A stretch of 50,124 nt of DNA from NCBI GenBank assembly GCA_011391285.1, contig JAABQU010000011.1:1-50124 (forward strand), written 5' to 3'. Made by a program: the position numbers and the translations under genes. The stretch is from Thiobacillus sp. GTDB lineage: Bacteria > Pseudomonadota > Gammaproteobacteria > Burkholderiales > Thiobacillaceae. How positions within the stretch are numbered: position 1 is the stretch's first letter; every line of letters starts with the position of its first letter. This document shows positions 29,348 through 38,365 of the stretch, piece by piece. The notes below the pieces were generated by a model. The model did no database searches. It saw only the letters and a list, made by a program, of their open reading frames with translations, and was not told the origin of the DNA.

Positions 29348-31876
29348 ATGCGGCGCATGGTGACCCGTCCACTACGCGGCCTGCTGTTCAATGTGGGCTT
29401 CGGCTTCGCCGCTGCCCTGTTGATGATGATGGCGGTGATCGGGCTGGGCGTCACCCAGATGGCGCACCTCAACTCCGAGCTGGAACACGTGGTTTCAGTC
29501 AACAACGTCAAGACCCGGCTGGCCTCGCTGATGCGCGATACCCTGCGCGACCGCGCCATGCTGATGCACGCCATCGTGGTCTCGATCGACCCCTGGGAAA
29601 AGGACGCGCTGTTCATCCAGTTCCAGGAACATGGCGAGCGCTACGCCAAATCCCGTGCCCAGCTGGTGGGCATGCTCAACACGGCGGATGAAAAGAAGCT
29701 GATGAGCGAACTCGACGCCATCATTGTCAGCAACCAGCCGGTCATGTTCAGCGTGGTTGAAGCGGCGCTCGACGAGAACAACTACGGTGCGCTGACGCTG
29801 CTGCAGGAAGAGGCCATTCCGCTGCAGAATCGCCTGGTCGAAGCACTCGACAACATGACCAACCTGCAGCGCAAGGACAACGAAGAGGCACTCGGCAAGA
29901 CCTTCACCGCCTACCAGGCCACCCGCAACCTGATGCTGGTGCTGGGCATCTTCGCCACCACGCTGGCCGCGCTGGTTGCCCTGCTGGTGGGACGCAGCAT
30001 GTTGACCCAGACGCGCCAACTGGAAACCGAAAGACAGAAATTCCAGACCCTGTTCGAGACCAACCCGGACGCCGTCGTCATCCTCGACGACAAGGGATTT
30101 ACCGATTGCAACCCGGCTACGCTATCCATGTTCGGGATGAACTCGGTTGACGAATTCGTTCGCACGCCCATTGCCCAACTCGGTATGCCCGCTCAGGCAA
30201 ACGGCATGATGGCCTACGACCACGCCATGCGCTTCATCAACCAGGCCAGAAGGGAAGGCCATGCCGTGATGGACTGGCACGGGAAGCGACTGGACGGCTC
30301 GGCTTTCGAGGCCGAAATCACCATGCACGCGATGCAACTGGAAGACAGGCCGGTCATCCAGGCGATCATGCGCGATGTGACCGAGCGCCGCGCCGTCGAG
30401 GCGGCCAAGGAGTCGGCTCGCGAAGCCGCCCTGCAAATGGCGCATGCCAAATCGGAGTTCGTCGCCAACGTCAGCCACGAAATCCGCACCCCCATGCACG
30501 GTATTCTCGGGATGAGCGGACTGTTGCTGAAAACACCGCTCGACGGCAGCCAGCGCGAGTACGCCTCCACCCTGAGAAGTTCGGCTGAAAGCCTACTCAC
30601 CATCATCAACGACATCCTCGACTTTTCGAAGATCGAGGCCGGCAAGCTGGCCATCGAACACATCGCCTTCTCGCCCGTCGCATTGGCGCAAGGCGCGGTC
30701 GCTCTATTCCAGGCGCGCGCGATGGAAAAAAACCTGCAGTTGACACTTGATCTACCCCCCGACCCGCCAAGCGCCCTGCTGGGCGATCCCACCCGGATCC
30801 GCCAGATCCTGCTCAACCTGATCGACAACGCCATCAAGTTCACCGACAAGGGCACGGTCGAACTACGCGCAGAATTCGAGGCGATGAACAGCACCGTGCG
30901 CTGTCGGTTCAGCGTAAAGGACAGCGGCATCGGCATGGACAACGGCACGCAGGCACGCCTGTTCCAGGCTTTTTCCCAGGCTGATTCCTCGACTACGCGA
31001 CGCTACGGCGGCACCGGACTGGGGCTTGCGGTCAGCCGCCAACTGGCCGAATTGATGGGCGGACAGCTCACAGTCGCGAGCGCCCCGGGCCAGGGCAGCC
31101 GTTTCACCCTGGCACTGGATCTGCCGGCAACGTCCCTGCCTCTGGTCGATCTGCCGGCGCAGGACAGCATTCAGCTGCGCGGCCGCATCCTGGTGGTGGA
31201 AGATCATCCGGTGAACCAGAAGGTGCTGGCGCATCAGTTGCGCGAGATGGGCCTGCAATACGATGTGGCCGTCAACGGCACGCAGGCACTGGACCTGCTG
31301 GTAGCGGACGACTTCGACCTTGTGCTGATGGACTGGCAAATGCCGGAAATGGATGGGCTGGCGGCCACCCGGCTGATTCGCAAGCTGCCGAGCGACATCC
31401 GCAACGTCCCCATCATTGCCCTGACCGCCAATGCCAATGCGGGTTTTCGCGAAGCCTGCCTCGCCGCAGGGGCCAACGATTATCTGAGCAAGCCCTACAA
31501 CGAAGCTGCACTGGCAGCCCTGCTGATGCAATGGCTGCCGCAGGCTGGAGCGGCGGCGCCCCGCGTCCCGCTGCTCGACCTGCCGGCCCTGCATGCACGC
31601 TATCCTGCCAATCCTGGACTGGTGGCCGAACTCGAAGCGGTTTTCCTCAGCACCACCGAAGCCAGTCTGGCGGCGCTGAAACGCGCGATCGAGCAAGGCC
31701 AGGCCGAAGCCGGCCGCAAGGAAGCGCATGCCCTGAAGGGGGCCGCGGCCAGCGTCATGGCCACCGCCATCCAGAAGGGCGCCGCCCGCATCGAGGCCCG
31801 CGTGCAACGCGGCGATTTTGCCGGCGCCGCAGCCGAACTGGCGGCGCTGGAAAACCTCTTCGGCGCCCGCGCCTGA
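29348..31876 (+). CDS. Hybrid sensor histidine kinase with REC and Hpt domains
   Basis: Inner-membrane phosphorelay kinase, 842 residues. TM1 about 11-35, periplasmic 4-helix sensor region about 40-190, TM2 about 194-215, PAS about 228-345 (FETNPDAVVILDDKGFTDCN), HisKA with phosphorylated His377 in SHEIRTPMHGILG, HATPase with N box around 490-494, D525 in DSGIGM and GGTGLGL (554-560), REC with Asp662 in VLMDWQMPEMDG, and Hpt with His794 in HALKGAAAS. This is a complete His-Asp-His relay that needs a separate regulator with REC and output domains; none is next to it. It begins 4 bases after fbpC, so it may share its transcript, though a link to iron is only inference. Confidence 0.95.
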   Translation: MRRMVTRPLRGLLFNVGFGFAAALLMMMAVIGLGVTQMAHLNSELEHVVSVNNVKTRLASLMRDTLRDRAMLMHAIVVSIDPWEKDALFIQFQEHGERYAKSRAQLVGMLNTADEKKLMSELDAIIVSNQPVMFSVVEAALDENNYGALTLLQEEAIPLQNRLVEALDNMTNLQRKDNEEALGKTFTAYQATRNLMLVLGIFATTLAALVALLVGRSMLTQTRQLETERQKFQTLFETNPDAVVILDDKGFTDCNPATLSMFGMNSVDEFVRTPIAQLGMPAQANGMMAYDHAMRFINQARREGHAVMDWHGKRLDGSAFEAEITMHAMQLEDRPVIQAIMRDVTERRAVEAAKESAREAALQMAHAKSEFVANVSHEIRTPMHGILGMSGLLLKTPLDGSQREYASTLRSSAESLLTIINDILDFSKIEAGKLAIEHIAFSPVALAQGAVALFQARAMEKNLQLTLDLPPDPPSALLGDPTRIRQILLNLIDNAIKFTDKGTVELRAEFEAMNSTVRCRFSVKDSGIGMDNGTQARLFQAFSQADSSTTRRYGGTGLGLAVSRQLAELMGGQLTVASAPGQGSRFTLALDLPATSLPLVDLPAQDSIQLRGRILVVEDHPVNQKVLAHQLREMGLQYDVAVNGTQALDLLVADDFDLVLMDWQMPEMDGLAATRLIRKLPSDIRNVPIIALTANANAGFREACLAAGANDYLSKPYNEAALAALLMQWLPQAGAAAPRVPLLDLPALHARYPANPGLVAELEAVFLSTTEASLAALKRAIEQGQAEAGRKEAHALKGAAASVMATAIQKGAARIEARVQRGDFAGAAAELAALENLFGARA

Positions 31877-31941
31877 CGTTGCATTGACGCCCGCAATGCA
31901 GCGTGCGTAGGATGGACCTCTCCCAACCCAGGATTCACGCC

Positions 31942-32649
31942 ATGATGCGCATCCTATCGTTCGCTCTCGCCTGGTTTTGCTGGCTGCCGCCACTGGCTGC
32001 CGATGCGCTCACCCCGGCGACGGCACCTCCTCCCATCGAAAGCTGGCTCGACTACACGCTCACGCCCTACGGTCCCATGCTGATCCAGCAGGGCCCGCCG
32101 CCACCATACCGCGACTACCAGATGAGCCGCGTCCTCACCCCCGAGGAAAGACAGCGCTGGCTGCAAATGGCGATGCCGATGGTGGGCAACATGATGCAGG
32201 TCGACGCGCGCGAGGCGATGAATCAGTTCGCCGTCAAATATCAGGCAAAGCCCGGCCTCAGCTTCGACGACGTGGTGCAGTCGATGATGCTGCGCGCCAA
32301 CCAGGTCAATCTCAAATTTGTCGGCAACAACCCGATGTGGAAGGATTTTCAGGACGTGCTCGGCGACAAGGACGCGCCGCGCGTCGAGATCCTCAGCTTC
32401 TGCGACATCGCCATCGGCCGCGAACTGCTGAAGATCCTGCCCGAGATGATTGTGTTCTTCCCCTGCCGCATCGCCGTGATGGAAGACGCCGACAAGAATA
32501 TCTGGGTGCTGATGCTGGACTGGGACATCACCTGGCTCAACCTCGCCGGCAAGCAGCTCGGCATGACGCCCGAACTGCGCAGCGGCTTCCTGTCGATCCG
32601 CGAAAAAATGGACAGCGTGATGCGCGCCGGCGCCAACGGCGAGCTATAA
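31942..32649 (+). CDS. Exported DUF302-like protein
   Basis: Start at ATG 31942 (MMRILSFALAWFCWLPPLAA), which forms a signal peptide cleaved near residue 20; 235 residues. The C-terminal half resembles DUF302 in the pattern SFCDIAIGRELLKILPEMIVFFPCRIAVMED followed by NIWVLMLDWD, where the second cysteine with an adjacent Pro (FFPCRI) is the family landmark. Before it is a helical, Met-rich segment (LQMAMPMVGNMMQ). DUF302 proteins are common in sulfur-oxidising and other proteobacteria, but no biochemical role is known to me. Downstream is a GC-rich palindrome and the HIT-like gene. Confidence 0.8.
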   Translation: MMRILSFALAWFCWLPPLAADALTPATAPPPIESWLDYTLTPYGPMLIQQGPPPPYRDYQMSRVLTPEERQRWLQMAMPMVGNMMQVDAREAMNQFAVKYQAKPGLSFDDVVQSMMLRANQVNLKFVGNNPMWKDFQDVLGDKDAPRVEILSFCDIAIGRELLKILPEMIVFFPCRIAVMEDADKNIWVLMLDWDITWLNLAGKQLGMTPELRSGFLSIREKMDSVMRAGANGEL

Positions 32650-32740
32650 ACGGCGCCCCGCCCCGCCAAAAAAACCTGAATGCCCGCCGCGGCGGCGGGA
32701 TGGCACCATACGGGATTCAATTCCGTCACGCACCCGGCGC

Positions 32741-33775
32741 ATGTCCCCGCTTCCCTCCCCGTTCAACTCGCTCGCCGCGCTGGAACACAATTTTGCTGAT
32801 GGGCTCGCCGCGATGCTGGCAAACCATCGCAGCCTCGGCGTCTACATCCTCGTGCTCGCCAACGCCGCCTACGACACGGTCCTGTGGGCGCAGCTCGCAC
32901 CCGCGCTGGCCCAGCGCCATGCCGACCTCGCCACCGCAGTCGCCGACACCCTGCGGCGCGGCGAAACGCTCACCGAACCCGACGATGATCTGATGGTGTT
33001 CCTCAAGCTCGCCATGATCGGCTTCGACCGCCTCGGCACCCTGCAAAGCCGCCGCGACGGCCCCTGGCAGGTGCACTTCAACCCCCTGCGCGCCCTGCGA
33101 CCGCCGCGCGCCAGCGGCCAGTCCTTCGAAAGCCTGCTGCGTCCCTTCAGCCGCGCCGGGTTCCACTTCAACAAGCCCTTCCTCGCCCGCGAAGTGCTGT
33201 GGCAGGGTGAACTTGCCGGCAAGCCCGCTCGCCTGCTCTACAACAAGTTTCCCTTCGCCCGCCTGCATGGCCTCCTCGTTCCCGAGCCGCAGCGCGAACT
33301 GCCGCAAGTCCTCACCCCCGACCTGCACGGCTGGGCGTGGGAGCTGTGCGCGCGGTCCGGCGTCGCCGGGCTTTGCCTCGGCTACAACAGCCAGGGTGCC
33401 GGCGCCTCGGTCAATCACCTGCATTTCCAGAGCTTCGTGCAGGCCGATCCGCTGCCGGTGCAGGCCGCGCGCTTCGCCCACAACGGCGGCCCCACCGCCT
33501 ATCCCCTGCCCTGCAAGCGCTTCGAGGATCCAATCGATGCCTGGATCGAACTCGACCGCCTGCACCAGCAGAACCTCCCCTACAACCTCGTATACAGCCC
33601 GGGCAGCCTGCATTGCATCGCCCGCGCCCCGCAGGACAGCGACGCGCTGCATGCGCAGAGCCGCGGCTACGGCTGGAGCGAAATGGCCGGCGCGGTGACG
33701 CTGTTCAGTCGGGAGGCGTATGACGTCCTCGATGCGTCGGCATTCGAGGCGGTGCTGGCGCGGTTTGCGCCGTGA
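32741..33775 (+). CDS. HIT-superfamily nucleotide phosphorylase/transferase-like protein
   Basis: 344-residue cytosolic protein with a histidine-triad signature GASVNHLHFQSF; His226, His228 and the following Gln230 give H-x-H-x-Q, as in GalT, Ap4A phosphorylase and GDP-glucose phosphorylase rather than classical HIT proteins. The N-terminal region has FHFNKPFLAREVL and LLYNKFPFARLHGLLVP, like the substrate-binding segments of that group. The nucleophile would be the second His. Which nucleotide it acts on cannot be read from the sequence. It stands between the DUF302 gene and the convergent cyclic nucleotide phosphodiesterase gene. Confidence 0.78.
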   Translation: MSPLPSPFNSLAALEHNFADGLAAMLANHRSLGVYILVLANAAYDTVLWAQLAPALAQRHADLATAVADTLRRGETLTEPDDDLMVFLKLAMIGFDRLGTLQSRRDGPWQVHFNPLRALRPPRASGQSFESLLRPFSRAGFHFNKPFLAREVLWQGELAGKPARLLYNKFPFARLHGLLVPEPQRELPQVLTPDLHGWAWELCARSGVAGLCLGYNSQGAGASVNHLHFQSFVQADPLPVQAARFAHNGGPTAYPLPCKRFEDPIDAWIELDRLHQQNLPYNLVYSPGSLHCIARAPQDSDALHAQSRGYGWSEMAGAVTLFSREAYDVLDASAFEAVLARFAP

Positions 33776-33831
33776 GGCGGGGTACTTAGGGAACAGCCAT
33801 CCGCTCGGACGCGATACGTTCCTGATCCTCT

Positions 33832-34599
33832 TCAGCCCAACTCGATCACCTGTCCCTGCAACAAAGCCTCTACGCCCCAGTCTGGGGCGGCCTCGCGCAG
33901 TTCGTTCATGATCGCCGACTCGTTGCCCGGCTTCAGATGGGTGATCCAGACTTCGGGACTCACTTTCAAATTCTTCAGTTCCGCCGCCAGCGAATCCGGC
34001 CAGTGATGCTTCGACGCCTTGGCGATCTCGACCAGTTCGTTTTCGAACGAGGTTTCGATGATGAGGTGTCGCAGGTCGGGGATGGCGTTGAGCGCCTGGA
34101 TGAAAGCCTCGCTGTGCGTGGTGTCGCCGCTGAACACCAGGCTGCCCGCTGCGGTGGCCACATGCAGGCCGCACGCGGGCACGACGTGGTTCACCGGCAA
34201 GGGGGTGAAGGTGCGGCCGTTCACGGTGAAGGCTTCGCCCAACGCCAAAGGCTCGAAGCGCAGCCACGGCGCGTCCTTGCTCGGGATTTCCCGGAAGTCC
34301 GGCCACAGATGCCAGTTGAAGAGATGTTTGGACAACACGTCCAGCACCTCGGGCAGCGCGTGCACGGTCACCGGATCGGGGCGCAGGTCGCCGACGCTGT
34401 CGAGCAGCAGCGGCAGGCCCAGCACGTGGTCGAGGTGGGCATGGGTGATGAAGACGTGGTCGATCTTCACCAGCGCCTCGAAGTCGAGCGTGGTGATGCC
34501 GCTTCCGGCGTCGATCAGGATGTCGTCGTCGACCTTGAAGCAGGTGGTGTGGCGTCCGCTGCCGATGCCGCCGCTGCAGCCGAGGATGGTGAGTTTCAT
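33832..34599 (-). CDS. Metallo-beta-lactamase-fold 3',5'-cyclic nucleotide phosphodiesterase
   Basis: Predicted class II-type cyclic nucleotide phosphodiesterase, 255 residues from ATG 34599 (MKLTILGCSGGIGSG); a longer in-frame upstream opening translates the opposite-strand cyclase tail and is rejected. The metal-binding motif THAHLDHVLGLP (52-63) has the HxHxDH form, with later ligands in LPVNHVVPACG, SGDTTHSE and ITHLKPGNE. It follows the adenylate cyclase gene by 16 bases on the same strand, so synthesis and breakdown of cAMP are encoded together. Cytosolic, no signal peptide. RNase Z-like activity is a possible alternative. Confidence 0.85.
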   Translation of the reverse strand: MKLTILGCSGGIGSGRHTTCFKVDDDILIDAGSGITTLDFEALVKIDHVFITHAHLDHVLGLPLLLDSVGDLRPDPVTVHALPEVLDVLSKHLFNWHLWPDFREIPSKDAPWLRFEPLALGEAFTVNGRTFTPLPVNHVVPACGLHVATAAGSLVFSGDTTHSEAFIQALNAIPDLRHLIIETSFENELVEIAKASKHHWPDSLAAELKNLKVSPEVWITHLKPGNESAIMNELREAAPDWGVEALLQGQVIELG

Positions 34600-34615
34600 C
34601 GCTGTTTTATCGTGG

Positions 34616-36829
34616 CTATTTCGTTGTATAGACGAAGACGCCGTCCCAGTCCGCGGGCGGCGGCGTTTCGCGGAAATGCGCGATGCGCTCGAGGTAGATA
34701 TCGTACAGCGGACGCGGCGCATGGGCGTTGAGCGCCTTGAGTTTCGATTCAGCACCATCCCAGTCCTGTCTCTGGTAGGCGGCGTAGGCGGCTTCGAACT
34801 CGGCAACGTTCTGCCGCACGGTTTCGTCGAGGCCATCCTTGGCCCCGAGCGGCTCGTAGATCGCCACCGGGGTTTCCTTGCCCTTGACCCGCACGTCGTC
34901 GACCTTCATGAAGGCGTGCACGGGGTCGGCATCGACCGTGGTCTGGGTGGCGAGAATGCCGACGCCGTACTGCTTGGTGATGCCTTCGAGGCGCGAGCCG
35001 AGGTTCACCGCGTCGCCCATCACGGTGTAGGACATGCGGAATTCCGATCCCATGTTGCCCACGCTCATGCGCCCGCTGTTGACGCCGATGCCGATCTTCA
35101 CCTCGGGCCAGCCGCGGGCGGCAAATTCCGCATTCAGCTGCGGCAGCGCGGCCTGCATGTCGAGCGCGGTCTGCACTGCGCGGGTGGCGTGGTCGGCCAG
35201 GTCCACCGGCGCGTTCCAGAACGCCATGACGGCGTCGCCGATGTACTTGTCGATGGTGCCGCGATGCTGCTGGATGATGCGCGTCATGGTCGACAGGTAG
35301 GCGTTCAGCACTTCAGAGAGCTCAGCCGGCGGTAGCTTCTCGGAAAAATTGGTGAAGCCGCGGATGTCGGAGAACAGCACCGTCATGTCGCGCGACTGGC
35401 CTTCCATCGTGTAGTGCGCCGGATTCTGGCTCATCTCTGCGGCGAGTTCGGGCGGCACGTACTGGCCGAACAGCCTGGTGATCTGGCGCTTGCTGCGCGT
35501 GGCCGCAAAAAACCCGTAGGCGGTGTTGAGCGCATACAGGCCGAACAGCGTAAGCATCGGCGCTGCCATCGGCACCACCAGGTAGCGCGACCACGCCGCG
35601 CCATAGGCAGCCAGCAGCAACGCCAGCAGGATGAGGGTGGCAACCAGCCCGATGGTCGGCCCGAAGCGCAGCAGCAGCGCAGTCAGTAAGGCGCCCAGCA
35701 GCAGCACGGCGACGAGCCGCGCGTCATCGGCCCACGGCGGCGTGGCGCGGGTGACGCCGTCGAGCATGCCGACGATCAGGTGGGCATGGATCTCGACCCC
35801 GGGGAAAGCATTGGAAAACGGCGTCACGCGCAGGTCGGCCAGGCCCGGCGCAGTCGAGCCCAAGAGCACGATACGGTTTTCCAGTTGGTCCAGCGGCGCC
35901 TTGCCCGAAAGCACATCGGCCGCCGAAATATAGGGGAAGGGCGCGCCGGCGCGATACGGCACATGCACGCCGCCGTCGGCACTCAGCGGCAGGCGGATAC
36001 CGCCCACCTCCAGCCATGGCGACAGGTACTGGCGGCCGAGGAAGGACTGCGTGTCGACGCCGGCCAGGACGGGTTCCCCGCCAAACGCGACCTGCAGCGT
36101 GGACACCGACAGGGAAACGTAATAGCCGTCGCCAAACGGCAGGACCAGGCCCATGCGGCGCGCCGTGCCATCGTCGTCGGCCCACATATTGAAGAAGCCG
36201 GCGGCGGGCACGGCCTGCTGGAACGCACTGAGGTTGGCGCCGTAGCCGACCGGCGGCGTAGCAGGCGCGAGTGGCTCGAACACGGACAGCGGCAACGACG
36301 GCGACGGCAGCATGCCGGTGCGGGCGTCGCCATAGCCTTCGGGAATGAAGTAATAGCCCAGAGCCACCGGCCGCTCGGCCAGCGAGGCAGCAAAGCGCGC
36401 GTCGTAATCGAGCTGCGGCGCAAGCTTTTTGAGCGCAGCCTGGAATTCACGGCTGCCCGCCAGATCGCGCTGCGACAACCGGCGCAGGGTATCGAGCCCC
36501 GAACTGGTGTCCGACTCGGCAAACACCACGTCGAAGCCGACTGCCGCGACGCCATAACGGTCGAACAGCTGCTCGACCAGCGTGGTCATCGTATCGCGGC
36601 TCCACGGCCAGCGGCCGACGCTTTTCAGGCTGGCCTCGTCGATATCGAGAATGGCGACGCGGTCGTCCGCGCCGGCCGGCGCGGTGCGAATCAGCCAGGC
36701 GTCATACAGCCAGGCCTCCGCGCGCTGAATCGGTGCGATGTGCAACAACCCGCCGACATGCGCCGCCAGCAGCAGCACGAATAGCGCAGAGAGGCCCCCC
36801 TGAATCCACCTCGATGAAACCGCCTTCAC
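34616..36829 (-). CDS. CHASE2-domain membrane adenylate cyclase (class III)
   Basis: Inner-membrane cyclase, 737 residues. N-terminal TM (about 10-30), CHASE2 sensor about 35-360 (RVAILDIDEASLKSVGRWPW), three TM helices about 368-440, then a class III catalytic domain about 470-640. Metal-binding Asp488 is in VLFSDIRGFT and Asp532 in KYIGDAVMAFW; adenine-selective Lys528 (TIDKYIG) and Asp606 (MGDAVNLGSRL) with transition-state Asn609 and Arg613 indicate ATP, not GTP, as substrate. The C-terminus has a short helical TPR-like tail. Start ATG overlaps the upstream M48 gene stop by 4 bases. The phosphodiesterase gene follows. Confidence 0.95.
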   Translation of the reverse strand: MKAVSSRWIQGGLSALFVLLLAAHVGGLLHIAPIQRAEAWLYDAWLIRTAPAGADDRVAILDIDEASLKSVGRWPWSRDTMTTLVEQLFDRYGVAAVGFDVVFAESDTSSGLDTLRRLSQRDLAGSREFQAALKKLAPQLDYDARFAASLAERPVALGYYFIPEGYGDARTGMLPSPSLPLSVFEPLAPATPPVGYGANLSAFQQAVPAAGFFNMWADDDGTARRMGLVLPFGDGYYVSLSVSTLQVAFGGEPVLAGVDTQSFLGRQYLSPWLEVGGIRLPLSADGGVHVPYRAGAPFPYISAADVLSGKAPLDQLENRIVLLGSTAPGLADLRVTPFSNAFPGVEIHAHLIVGMLDGVTRATPPWADDARLVAVLLLGALLTALLLRFGPTIGLVATLILLALLLAAYGAAWSRYLVVPMAAPMLTLFGLYALNTAYGFFAATRSKRQITRLFGQYVPPELAAEMSQNPAHYTMEGQSRDMTVLFSDIRGFTNFSEKLPPAELSEVLNAYLSTMTRIIQQHRGTIDKYIGDAVMAFWNAPVDLADHATRAVQTALDMQAALPQLNAEFAARGWPEVKIGIGVNSGRMSVGNMGSEFRMSYTVMGDAVNLGSRLEGITKQYGVGILATQTTVDADPVHAFMKVDDVRVKGKETPVAIYEPLGAKDGLDETVRQNVAEFEAAYAAYQRQDWDGAESKLKALNAHAPRPLYDIYLERIAHFRETPPPADWDGVFVYTTK

Positions 36830-37755
36830 TTGATGCGGTAGAAGCGGTCGGTCGGATCCTTGCCGCGCACTGCGTCGAAGCTGCTGCCCACCGCATCGCC
36901 CAGCATGGCCAGACGGTCGGCCGGATGCGGATGGGTCTTGTAGAGCAGGCCGGTGCGGGCATCACCCGCCGGCAGGCCGGCCAGGTCCTGCAGCACGCCC
37001 GGCAGTCCCCAGGGTTCGTAACCGGCGCGCGCGGCATACACCACACCGACGCGATCGGCTTCGAATTCCGCGCTCTTGTCGAGGCCGCGCGCCATGATTT
37101 CGGCGCCGTTGCCGATCAGGTTCTGGACCATCTCATCACTGCCCTGCGCCTTCTGGCTGGCGACTTTCCCCAGTTCACCAATGAGCGTGGACTGCTTCAG
37201 CACCTTGAGGTGATGCTTCTGCGTGACGTGGGCGATTTCATGGCCCAGCACGCCGGCCAGTTCGGCCTCGCTGTTGAGCCGCCGATAGAGGCCCTTGGTC
37301 ACGAAGATGTAGCCGCCGGGTGCTGCGAACGCGTTGATCGCCTCGGTGTCCAGCACGCCGAAGCGCCACGTGACGTCCTTGCGTCCGCTATGCTGGGCGA
37401 CCCACTGGCCGACCAGGTTGACGTAGCGCTGGAGTTTGTCGTCGCGCACCAGCGACACCGCGCCCAGGAGGTTGCCCGAGATCTGCCGGCCGATGCGGTT
37501 TTCCTCTTCGAGCGAGTAGTCGCCGAACAGTGCGAAGCCGAGCTGGGCGGGGTCGATTTTCTGCTTGGACGGTGTCGGCGCGGCCGCGCTCTGGGGCGTC
37601 GTGGGAGTCGGTGCCGGTGCCTGCTGTGCAGGCTTGTCCTTGTTGAGTTCCTGGTTAAGGCGATCTTCGAGCAGCTTGCCGAAATCGAATGCGGCCGCGG
37701 TGCTGCCGAAGGACAGCAGCGAAACGGCCACGACCATCTGTGTGATGTTCATCAT
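36826..37755 (-). CDS. M48-family metallopeptidase, exported
   Basis: Zinc peptidase of 309 residues, start chosen at 37755 because it forms an ATGA overlap with the preceding gene. Signal peptide MMNITQMVVAVSLLSFGSTA (cleaved near AFA), then a Pro/Thr/Ala linker (about 42-63), and a peptidase domain with HEIAHVTQKHH (His172, Glu173, His176) and EFEADRVGV (231-239) as the third zinc-ligand motif. Soluble periplasmic rather than membrane-spanning; similar to BepA/LoiP enzymes that clean up misfolded outer-membrane proteins. Downstream gene is the cyclase, overlapping by 4 bases (ATGA). Confidence 0.92.
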   Translation of the reverse strand: MMNITQMVVAVSLLSFGSTAAAFDFGKLLEDRLNQELNKDKPAQQAPAPTPTTPQSAAAPTPSKQKIDPAQLGFALFGDYSLEEENRIGRQISGNLLGAVSLVRDDKLQRYVNLVGQWVAQHSGRKDVTWRFGVLDTEAINAFAAPGGYIFVTKGLYRRLNSEAELAGVLGHEIAHVTQKHHLKVLKQSTLIGELGKVASQKAQGSDEMVQNLIGNGAEIMARGLDKSAEFEADRVGVVYAARAGYEPWGLPGVLQDLAGLPAGDARTGLLYKTHPHPADRLAMLGDAVGSSFDAVRGKDPTDRFYRIK

Positions 37756-38282
37756 TGGGTCTCCCACGGCGAGGACGATTGGGCGGGCTTCGGAGCGCGC
37801 AGCGCCGGCACGTTGGCGGCGACGAGGCCGGACTGCCCGGCAAAGCTCTTGGCCTGCGCGGGGCTTACCGCCTGGGCCTCCATGCGTGCCAACTCGTCCG
37901 CGTTGAACTTGGCCTGCTTGAGCTGTTCTTCATTGAGGCCGCGCAGGCCCGCCACCGCGACGACCCGGCTGGGATCGGATTTCGTGGTGGCCGCACCGAC
38001 CACGTCGCCGACGCCGGCGCCGCCCAGACCACCGGCCCCGGCGCGCACCGACAGCAGACGAATCCAGCCTGTGGTCTTGCCGGATGTCACGCGCAGCCAG
38101 CCGCCCTGCTTCTGCTGGATGGTCACCTTGGCGCCGCGGGGCACGCTCGCGGCCACACTGGCCGTCGCACTCGGCTTGCTGTAGAGCTTTTCATCACGCA
38201 GCACCGTGCCGGTGGAGGCCAGCGCGGACGTTGCCACGCTGCACGCCAGCAGGGCGAGCATTGCTATCAGCTTTCTTTTCAT
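37752..38282 (-). CDS. Exported SH3b-domain protein
   Basis: 176 residues with a signal peptide (MKRKLIAMLALLACSVATSA, cleaved near ALA). A single bacterial SH3 domain lies at about 25-80 (VLRDEKLYSKPSATASVAAS, GWLRVTSGKTTGWIRL). The rest is a Gly/Ala-rich linker (GAGGLGGAGVGD) and a helix (NEEQLKQAKFNADELARME). SH3b domains often bind cell-wall peptides. It heads a four-gene operon with the M48 peptidase, adenylate cyclase and phosphodiesterase, each overlapping or nearly touching the next. Confidence 0.88.
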   Translation of the reverse strand: MKRKLIAMLALLACSVATSALASTGTVLRDEKLYSKPSATASVAASVPRGAKVTIQQKQGGWLRVTSGKTTGWIRLLSVRAGAGGLGGAGVGDVVGAATTKSDPSRVVAVAGLRGLNEEQLKQAKFNADELARMEAQAVSPAQAKSFAGQSGLVAANVPALRAPKPAQSSSPWETQ

Positions 38283-38365
38283 CGTGTTCCTCTTTCGTCT
38301 GACGTGAAACTGTATGGCCTGCCACCCGATGGCGCAAGCCTCTTGGTTGGCGGTAAGATGCCGCG

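Noticed and set aside
32685..32705. GC palindrome after the DUF302-like gene as a terminator
   Set aside because: CCCGCCGC/GGCGGCGGG forms a stem, but no T run follows on either strand.
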